DNA of 64,000 bases, from assembly GCA_964549655.1 (NCBI GenBank), contig CAZJXN010000007.1:1-64000 (forward strand), in the 5' to 3' direction. The position numbers and the translations under genes are program-made. Positions 59,148 to 64,000 of this stretch are shown here, in pieces (within the stretch, counting starts at the first letter, position 1; each line of letters starts with the position of its first letter). Under the pieces are notes generated by a model. That model saw only the letters and a list, made by a program, of their open reading frames with translations. It made no database searches and was not told where the DNA came from. Source of the stretch: JADJNW01 sp964549655 (GTDB taxonomy: Bacteria > Bacteroidota > Bacteroidia > Chitinophagales > Saprospiraceae).

Positions 59148-59180
59148 TAGATGCCAGATTGGAAGATGCCAGAATGCATT
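59148..59180. repeat. AGATGCCAGA word repeat, copy 2
   Basis: TTAGATGCCAGATTGGAAGA followed by TGCCAGAATGC, reverse-complement wording of 30396. Confidence 0.5.
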
Positions 59181-59271
59181 GAAAATGGTGCAAGTTTATA
59201 TTTGAATTTCACAGCAAGTGTTAGATGTTGACTGTCTAAGGTCTATGATCTAAAGTCTAAAGTCTAAAAAA

Positions 59272-59661
59272 ATGATTAAACCAACAGAATCAGAACTGGA
59301 AATCCTACAAATCCTGTGGGAACATGGTGCAGTGCCGGTACGCTTTGTATTTGATAAGCTGAATGAAGCCCGACATGCCAACAATCGGGAAGAAGTAGGC
59401 TACACCACTGCCTTAAAATTGATGCAAATCATGGCAGACAAAGGCTTGCTCACCCGCAACACCGACACGCGCACCCATGTGTACGAAGCCGCCGCACCGG
59501 AAAGTGATACCCAACAGCAATTGCTCCAAAAATTTGTAGACAGTACGTTTCGAGGCTCCGCTATGAAACTCGTAATGCAAGCATTGGGCAACCACGAGGC
59601 TTCCGCCGAAGAATTGGACGAAATCAAGGCATTGATTAAGAAGATTGAAAAAAACAGATAA
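59272..59661 (+). CDS. BlaI/MecI/CopY-family repressor
   Basis: 129 residues. Winged helix: 'PTESELEILQILWEHGAVPVRFVFDKLNEARHANNREEVGYTTALKLMQIMADKGLL' about 3-60, and a C-terminal dimer helix. 'GYTTALKLMQIMADKGLL' is the recognition region. In the paradigm, the repressor blocks its own operon until the partner M56 protease triggers its cleavage. It is followed on the same strand by an M56 gene, and three operator-like dyads lie upstream, so autoregulation is likely. The inducer need not be a beta-lactam: no beta-lactamase is here. Confidence 0.93.
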   Translation: MIKPTESELEILQILWEHGAVPVRFVFDKLNEARHANNREEVGYTTALKLMQIMADKGLLTRNTDTRTHVYEAAAPESDTQQQLLQKFVDSTFRGSAMKLVMQALGNHEASAEELDEIKALIKKIEKNR

Positions 59662-59664
59662 CCT

Positions 59665-59735
59665 GTGTTCATGTGCGCGTGTGTTCGTATTAGCGAGCGA
59701 CGCAAACACAAGAACACTCAAACACGCGAACACAA
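59665..59735 (+). repeat. GTGTTC/GAACAC hairpin between blaI and M56
   Basis: GTGTTC at 59665 and 59681 pair with GAACAC at 59729 and 59712, with GCGCGTGTG against CAAACACGC between. It sits in the 79-base gap of a two-gene operon and uses the same word as 7811-7907. It would let the two genes be expressed at different levels. Confidence 0.55.
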
Positions 59736-59740
59736 CCAAT

Positions 59741-61834
59741 ATGGAATTTATCAACCAATTTATCTCCGAAGAAATCATCTATGCGCTGGGCTGGACGGTG
59801 CTGCACTCACTCTGGCAGGCAGCAGCAGTCGGACTGTTACTGTCGGTCGTGACGCTGAAGTTACGCAACCAAGCAGCGGAAGTGCGATATCGAGTCGCCT
59901 ATGCCGCATTGCTCGTCACGTTTGGAGTGGCAGTAGCTACTTTTTTTAGTTATTATAATGGAAATGGCACAGCCGATTTTGGACCTGGCATTTTATTACA
60001 AGTAGAGGAGCATCCTTATGGATATCATTATGTGTATGAAAAAGAAGGCGAGATTTATGAAATATATTCATACAAAGTGGGAGATATTCTACAACAAATT
60101 TTTTTCTATTTTGATAATAATCTGCCTACTATCGTCTTTATTTGGCTGCTCGGCGCGGCGTTTTTTGTGCTGCGATTGCTGGGCGGACTGGCATACGTTC
60201 AACATTTAAAAACCGCTTACACCAATACCCTTCCAGAAAAATGGCAGTATATGTTGGAAGACCTCGCCGCACAAATCCCGGTCAGGCGTTCGGTGGAATT
60301 GTTAGAATCTGCTTTGATAAAAGTGCCAGTCGTGATTGGGCATTTCAAACCTGTCATTCTACTTCCTGTCGGCGCAGTAAATGGATTGACTTCCGGACAA
60401 GTAGAAGCGATTCTGGCACACGAATTGGCGCATATCGCACGGCACGATTATTTGTTACACATTTTACAATCTGCTATTGAAATATTTTTTTATTGCAATC
60501 CTGCGGTTTGGTGGATTTCTGCCAACATTCGTACCGAGCGCGAAAACTGCTGCGACGACACCGCCATTGCCCTTTGTGGGAATGAATTGGCTTACGCCAA
60601 AGCCCTCGTTGCCTTGCAAGAAATGAGTATTACTGCACCGCCATTTGCCATGACTTTCGCTACGAATAAAAATCAATTGCTCAAACGCATTCAACGTATT
60701 CTAAATCAACCACAAAATAGATCCGACATTATGGAGAAATTAACAGCCACTTGCTTGCTGCTGGCAGTCCTTGTAGGATTGTCTGTGAGCGCCGCCCAAC
60801 CATTCGACAATTTTGATTTTATAGAATCCCCCGACGCATTTTATGAACCTGACCATGACCATGACTTTGAGCCAATTATTGAAATGAACATAGACACTTT
60901 TCCGAAAGGCAATCGGAACGGCAGTTTTAGCTACGACAATGGAGAAAAACAAGTAGAAGCCAGAATTAAAGACGACAAAATCGTACAACTGCGCATTGAC
61001 GGCGAGGAAATCCCCGCATCAGAAATTAGCCGGTATGAAGACATGGTAGAAGAATTGATGTCAAATGTGCCAGAACCGCCCGTGCCGCCTATGCCCGCTA
61101 TAGCTCCTACGCCACCAACTCCACCTACGCCGAGTATTTGGAATCACAATGGAAGTAAAATAACGAAGCAAAAAGACAAAGATGGCAAAACCATTCTTAC
61201 GATAGAACAAGGTGATGGCGAAGCGGCTATAATTGAAATCGGTAAAGATGGAAAATTACTGCTGGATGGAAAGGAATTATTAGACGGCGAAGAAGCGACC
61301 ATTTTCAAAAATGAATTTTTCGGACACATGGAAGGTTTTGATGATGAAGCTTGGAAATTGCAAGAAGAACAGTTCGCTAAAGCGGAAGCCGACTTTGCAA
61401 AACAAGAAGAAGCTTGGCGCAAAAACGAAGAAAAGTGGCGGGAGCAAGAAAGAAATTGGGAACGCCAACACGAACAATTAGCTCGACAAGACGAAATAAA
61501 GGCAAAGCTGAGTGCCGAACTTGCCAGAGCGCCCCGCGCGACGGGTTTTAATTTCCCGGCAGATGATAAAAATTGGAATGGCAATGGCACTTATATTTAC
61601 AAAGCCGTCGGAAATGACAAAATTTTTAAAACCATCGAAAAAGAATTATTAAAAGATGGTTTAGTAAAAAATAGCAATTATAAATTGGAGCTTTCCAATC
61701 AATCGTTGAAAATAAATGGAAAAGAACAATCAGAAGCAATTGCTAAAAAATACCGAGACCTGTACGAAAAAGAAGCCGATTTCAAAATGAAAAGCGACAG
61801 TCGCGTAGTGTATAATCGGCGTTCTGAACAATAA
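59741..61834 (+). CDS. M56-family (BlaR1-like) membrane metallopeptidase
   Basis: 697 residues from the ATG at 59741; the longer frame starts within the blaI stop and hairpin. Four membrane segments in the first 350 residues, with the cytosolic zinc site 'VEAILAHELAHIARHDYLLH' (HExxH) and 'NIRTERENCCDDTAIAL' (Glu ligand). After a last membrane helix (about 330-350) the outer part is unlike a penicillin-binding sensor: acidic, then Pro-rich 'EPPVPPMPAIAPTPPTPPTP', then a long Glu/Lys/Gln/Trp coiled coil. So the signal sensed is unknown. Partner of the repressor upstream. Confidence 0.9.
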   Translation: MEFINQFISEEIIYALGWTVLHSLWQAAAVGLLLSVVTLKLRNQAAEVRYRVAYAALLVTFGVAVATFFSYYNGNGTADFGPGILLQVEEHPYGYHYVYEKEGEIYEIYSYKVGDILQQIFFYFDNNLPTIVFIWLLGAAFFVLRLLGGLAYVQHLKTAYTNTLPEKWQYMLEDLAAQIPVRRSVELLESALIKVPVVIGHFKPVILLPVGAVNGLTSGQVEAILAHELAHIARHDYLLHILQSAIEIFFYCNPAVWWISANIRTERENCCDDTAIALCGNELAYAKALVALQEMSITAPPFAMTFATNKNQLLKRIQRILNQPQNRSDIMEKLTATCLLLAVLVGLSVSAAQPFDNFDFIESPDAFYEPDHDHDFEPIIEMNIDTFPKGNRNGSFSYDNGEKQVEARIKDDKIVQLRIDGEEIPASEISRYEDMVEELMSNVPEPPVPPMPAIAPTPPTPPTPSIWNHNGSKITKQKDKDGKTILTIEQGDGEAAIIEIGKDGKLLLDGKELLDGEEATIFKNEFFGHMEGFDDEAWKLQEEQFAKAEADFAKQEEAWRKNEEKWREQERNWERQHEQLARQDEIKAKLSAELARAPRATGFNFPADDKNWNGNGTYIYKAVGNDKIFKTIEKELLKDGLVKNSNYKLELSNQSLKINGKEQSEAIAKKYRDLYEKEADFKMKSDSRVVYNRRSEQ

Positions 61835-61845
61835 TTAACTTTTTT

Positions 61846-61885
61846 GCAAACGAGTAACTTGCTCCGAAACAGGTTACTCGTTTGC
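61846..61885. repeat. Perfect 13-base stem after the M56 gene
   Basis: GCAAACGAGTAAC / GTTACTCGTTTGC with a 14-base loop, 12 bases after the M56 stop. No T-tract follows in either direction, so it is more likely an RNA-stabilising end or processing site. The stop codon of the small frame on the other strand lies in the stem. Confidence 0.6.
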
Positions 61886-62005
61886 CATATTTGCTACGCT
61901 TGGAGCATCCAGCTCAAACCCTGCAAATAGCGCATAAAAAATACAAATCAAAAAAATAACGAATGCAATGACTACATCGTAGTTTTTAGGAAAATATGTG
62001 TTCAT
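61874..62005 (-). CDS. Possible 43-residue membrane protein
   Basis: ATG at 62005 (a frame extends to 62062). One clear membrane helix: 'VVIAFVIFLICIFYALFAGF' near 11-30, with a short tail 'ELDAPSVANMANE'. Unknown family; it faces the M56 gene convergently and its end is part of the stem at 61846. It might be real; only the hydrophobic pattern supports it. Confidence 0.4.
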   Translation of the reverse strand: MNTYFPKNYDVVIAFVIFLICIFYALFAGFELDAPSVANMANE

Positions 62006-62139
62006 AGGATGTTCTCTTTTGTGTTTAAGAAGCGTGTTGGTATTTCTAATAAAATATTTCAATATTTCATCATTCCACTGTCCAAATCAAAATATTTCCA
62101 ATTTAAAATTTCCAGAATCGCTATTCCAACCTTCCAATT

Positions 62140-62898
62140 TCACCTATCCAGCCATTTTTTAAAATCGTTCACTCGCTCTCTGCTTACAATGACTTCAAAA
62201 TCCGTTTTGGGTTTAATTTCTAATTTTAAACGACTATTGAAATAAGGCGCTATTTTCACGATTGAATTAATATGCGTGATGATTTTCCGATTAATTCTAA
62301 AAAAATCTGCCGGATTCAAACTTTCCTCTAATTGCTCTAACGTATAATCCACCAAATGTTTCTTGCCATCGCTGGTTTTTGCATACGCCAAGCCATCTTC
62401 CGAATAAAAATAACACACCTCTATAACGAGAATGTAAATCATCTGCTGCCCCACACGCACCAGAAAACGCTCTTTGTACTGCGGTTTTGACATAGATAAA
62501 ATCAACTGTTGAATGGCATTCAAATCATAATTCACTTTTTTACCAAAAACTTGGTCAAATTTTGTGAAAGCACTTTCCAACTCCAACGGATCAATGGGTT
62601 TGAGCAAATAATCTACACTATTCACTTTAAAAGCTTTCAACGCGTACTGGTCGTAAGCCGTCGTAAAAATCACGGGCGATTGAATATTGGTTTGATTAAA
62701 AATGTCAAAACTCAATCCATCCGCCAGTTGAATATCCATAAAAATAAGGTCGGGAGCGAGATTAGAAGCGAGCCAGCTTACCGCATTTTCTACACTATCA
62801 ATGGCAGCCAACAAATTCGCCTGCGGGCGGCACTCTCGCACAAGATTGGCAAGGCGTTTGGCAGCGGGCTGTTCGTCTTCAATGATTAAAACATTCAT
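62140..62898 (-). CDS. LytTR-family response regulator
   Basis: 252 residues from the ATG at 62898. Receiver domain about 1-120: 'LIIEDEQPAAKRL' (acidic pair), phospho-Asp in 'LIFMDIQLADGLSFD', 'VIFTTAYDQYALKAFKVNSVDYLLKPID'. LytTR DNA-binding domain about 150-250 ('RFLVRVGQQMIYI', 'EDGLAYAKTSDGKKHLVDYTLEQLEESLNPADFFRINRKIITHI'). In Bacteroidota the cognate kinase (5TM or LytS-like) is usually adjacent; none is seen within this window, so it might lie beyond or elsewhere. Confidence 0.94.
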   Translation of the reverse strand: MNVLIIEDEQPAAKRLANLVRECRPQANLLAAIDSVENAVSWLASNLAPDLIFMDIQLADGLSFDIFNQTNIQSPVIFTTAYDQYALKAFKVNSVDYLLKPIDPLELESAFTKFDQVFGKKVNYDLNAIQQLILSMSKPQYKERFLVRVGQQMIYILVIEVCYFYSEDGLAYAKTSDGKKHLVDYTLEQLEESLNPADFFRINRKIITHINSIVKIAPYFNSRLKLEIKPKTDFEVIVSRERVNDFKKWLDR

Positions 62899-63000
62899 AA
62901 AAAGGTGATAGGTGATAACGTGATTTGGCGCGCATCGCTTCAATTTTTGTATTGAAATAGATGTAAAACTAACCAATAACCCTCAAACTTCAAACTTTAA

Positions 63001-63798
63001 CTAATCCCGTAATTCCGCTGTCCAAATCGTGATAGAATGTTCCACCGGATTAATGACAACGGGTAAATCAGGCTGTGTGACCGCGCTAACTAATGCCGCT
63101 GAATTATTAAAACCTTTAAAAAGGAGAAATTGCTGCTCATAACCAGCATTTAGGTAAGCGTAATAATTAAAATATTGTTCAATTTCTGACCGTACGCGCT
63201 CAAAGGTGAACCAATTATCATAAGCAATCTGATAAAACCACAACGCAAACGCATAACTCCCAAAATGCGCCACGTCATAGCGGTCCAAATAACAATTTTG
63301 TGCCAGCAACTTTGTCAAATAAGCCGCACGTTCATCGCCAAATTTTTGCATAGAAATTTTTTCCACTTCATCCGCTACAAACGCTACAAGATTCGACTCA
63401 ATATTCACTGTGATGTAAAAATCTTCTTCTGTTTCAAAAATCGTCGTGTAATGTTCTAAGCTCCAATTATCTAAAAGCACACCATTGAACATATTTTTGC
63501 GAAAAGCATCCGCCGCACGTACGCCAAAAGTGAAAATCAAATCTCGCATTTTATCTTCACCAAATCCAGAAATGCCATCCAGCTCATTGATTGCATGAAA
63601 ACGGTCAAATGAAGTAGTTTTACGCTTTTCCAAAATACGCGCCGCCAGCGTCTCTCCAATAGTTGTTTTTCCGCCGGAATTAGGGTCGTCTAGTACTTTA
63701 CCGACGATGTCGTTGACGGATTGTGCCGCATTCAGAAAATTCAAAATGCGAAGCGCGACCCAGTTTTCTATTTTTTGGTTTTTAAAAATGGCGTCCAT
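63001..63798 (-). CDS. Uncharacterised protein with helix-hairpin-helix-like segment
   Basis: 265 residues, no signal peptide. Near 60-90 'FDRFHAINELDGISGFGEDKMRDLIFTFG' resembles a helix-hairpin-helix (I-x-G-x-G), as in DNA-binding or protein-docking modules. The remaining aromatic-rich helices ('FGSYAFALWFYQIAYDNWFTFERVRSEIEQYFNYY') are not recognised. It ends two genes from the LytTR regulator and may form a unit with the gene at its left; role unknown. Confidence 0.7.
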   Translation of the reverse strand: MDAIFKNQKIENWVALRILNFLNAAQSVNDIVGKVLDDPNSGGKTTIGETLAARILEKRKTTSFDRFHAINELDGISGFGEDKMRDLIFTFGVRAADAFRKNMFNGVLLDNWSLEHYTTIFETEEDFYITVNIESNLVAFVADEVEKISMQKFGDERAAYLTKLLAQNCYLDRYDVAHFGSYAFALWFYQIAYDNWFTFERVRSEIEQYFNYYAYLNAGYEQQFLLFKGFNNSAALVSAVTQPDLPVVINPVEHSITIWTAELRD

Positions 63799-63805
63799 AA
63801 AAGCA

Positions 63806-64000
63806 TTAATTGAGGTAATTGATTCCGGTTTTTAAAATTTCAATCATAACAGAACCTATGAAGTAAATAGCTGGTAGCATCAATAAAGAAATGCCAATAC
63901 CCCACCAAAATTTGTTGCGCCAGATTAATAGAACTGCGGCAAAAAGCATAACTAACCAAATCGCCACTATACCAAAATAACCCGAGTTGAGTGCCTCGAC
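63806..64000 (-). CDS. Membrane protein, C-terminal part (partial)
   Basis: The last 64 codons of a gene entering from the right edge; the frame is open to base 64000 and ends with TAA at 63806. Two hydrophobic helices: 'YFGIVAIWLVMLFAAVLLIW' and 'WWGIGISLLMLPAIYFIGSV', ending 'EILKTGINYLN'. Gap of 7 bases to the next gene downstream suggests one operon. Family not recognisable from this piece. Confidence 0.6.
   Translation of the reverse strand, partial: VEALNSGYFGIVAIWLVMLFAAVLLIWRNKFWWGIGISLLMLPAIYFIGSVMIEILKTGINYLN

Larger units (their letters stand above)
58889..59271. promoter_or_regulatory. Control region between lipoprotein gene and blaI-like gene
   Basis: 383 bases without a gene. 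From left to right: a weak TAACTTTA -7 on the minus strand (58921), family A palindrome copy 4, three TACGA...TCGTA dyads with a TTGACA, an ATCTGGCATCT-type word repeat (59148) and GTCTAAA words (59240-59268) up to the blaI ATG. Confidence 0.5.

Noticed and set aside
1..64000. CRISPR arrays, tRNA, rRNA and complete insertion sequences
   Set aside because: No regularly spaced identical repeats, no cloverleaf with GGTTCGAATCC-type T-arm (the GGTTCAAGT repeats are simple hairpins), no transposase frame.

Overview
The window reads as a chromosomal segment of a free-living member of the Bacteroidota, perhaps of the Saprospiraceae/Chitinophagia side, although the family level is inference. The evidence is the gene content (a TonB-dependent receptor paired with a DUF4249 lipoprotein, a DUF4175-type coiled-coil giant, two OmpH/Skp proteins, bacterial serine palmitoyltransferase, a LytTR response regulator, an RNase G neighbourhood with a 31-residue AURKAIP1/COX24-type protein), the many lipoprotein signals, the absence of clear Shine-Dalgarno sequences, and repeated matches to the Bacteroidota -7 promoter element TAnnTTTG upstream of starts. 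I see no rRNA, tRNA, CRISPR array, prophage or complete insertion sequence.

Left part (1-13.5 kb): a truncated secreted protein, an M28/glutaminyl-cyclase-type lipoprotein, an ECF sigma factor followed by two small membrane proteins and a small heat shock protein, then thiL, a thioredoxin-fold protein, a MoxR ATPase, a D-Ala-D-Ala dipeptidase, a GT39 glycosyltransferase with a GtrA protein, an atypical Nramp-family transporter and serine palmitoyltransferase. Middle (13.6-38 kb): a rhodanese lipoprotein, the compact operon thrA-thrB-thrC-mvaD (aspartate to threonine, plus a mevalonate-pathway enzyme) carrying two parS-like palindromes, ybeY with an RsbW-like ATPase, the DUF4175 protein, an M1 aminopeptidase, a hydrolase, an OmpA lipoprotein, DUF4249/TonB receptor, recJ, ridA, apaG, gmk and yicC. 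Right part (38.6-64 kb): HU-like protein, TPR lipoprotein, the 31-residue basic protein and RNase G with a structured leader, a 34-residue lipoprotein, a glycosyltransferase, pth, dapD, trmB, two ompH genes, an M48 protease, kmo, a HepT/MntA toxin-antitoxin pair, an ABC-F ATPase, a second Hsp20 behind a sigma-54-type promoter, an XisH/XisI pair, aroQ, a BlaI/M56 pair with three operator-like dyads, a LytTR regulator and two poorly characterised genes, the last cut by the right edge.

The intergenic DNA is unusual. Nearly every junction carries short imperfect inverted repeats, either members of dispersed families (at least six families have two or more copies here, several in opposite orientation) or private hairpins assembled from tandem 6-12 base words. 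Several copies overlap gene ends and supply stop codons (Nramp, ridA, yicC), and others lie just in front of genes and rule out the longest reading-frame starts (sigma factor, second membrane protein, aroQ, M56). The points most worth following up are the parS pair, XisH/XisI, the sigma-54 Hsp20 promoter, the BlaI operator triplet, the two miniature proteins, and the candidate RNA leaders of the Nramp and RNase G genes.
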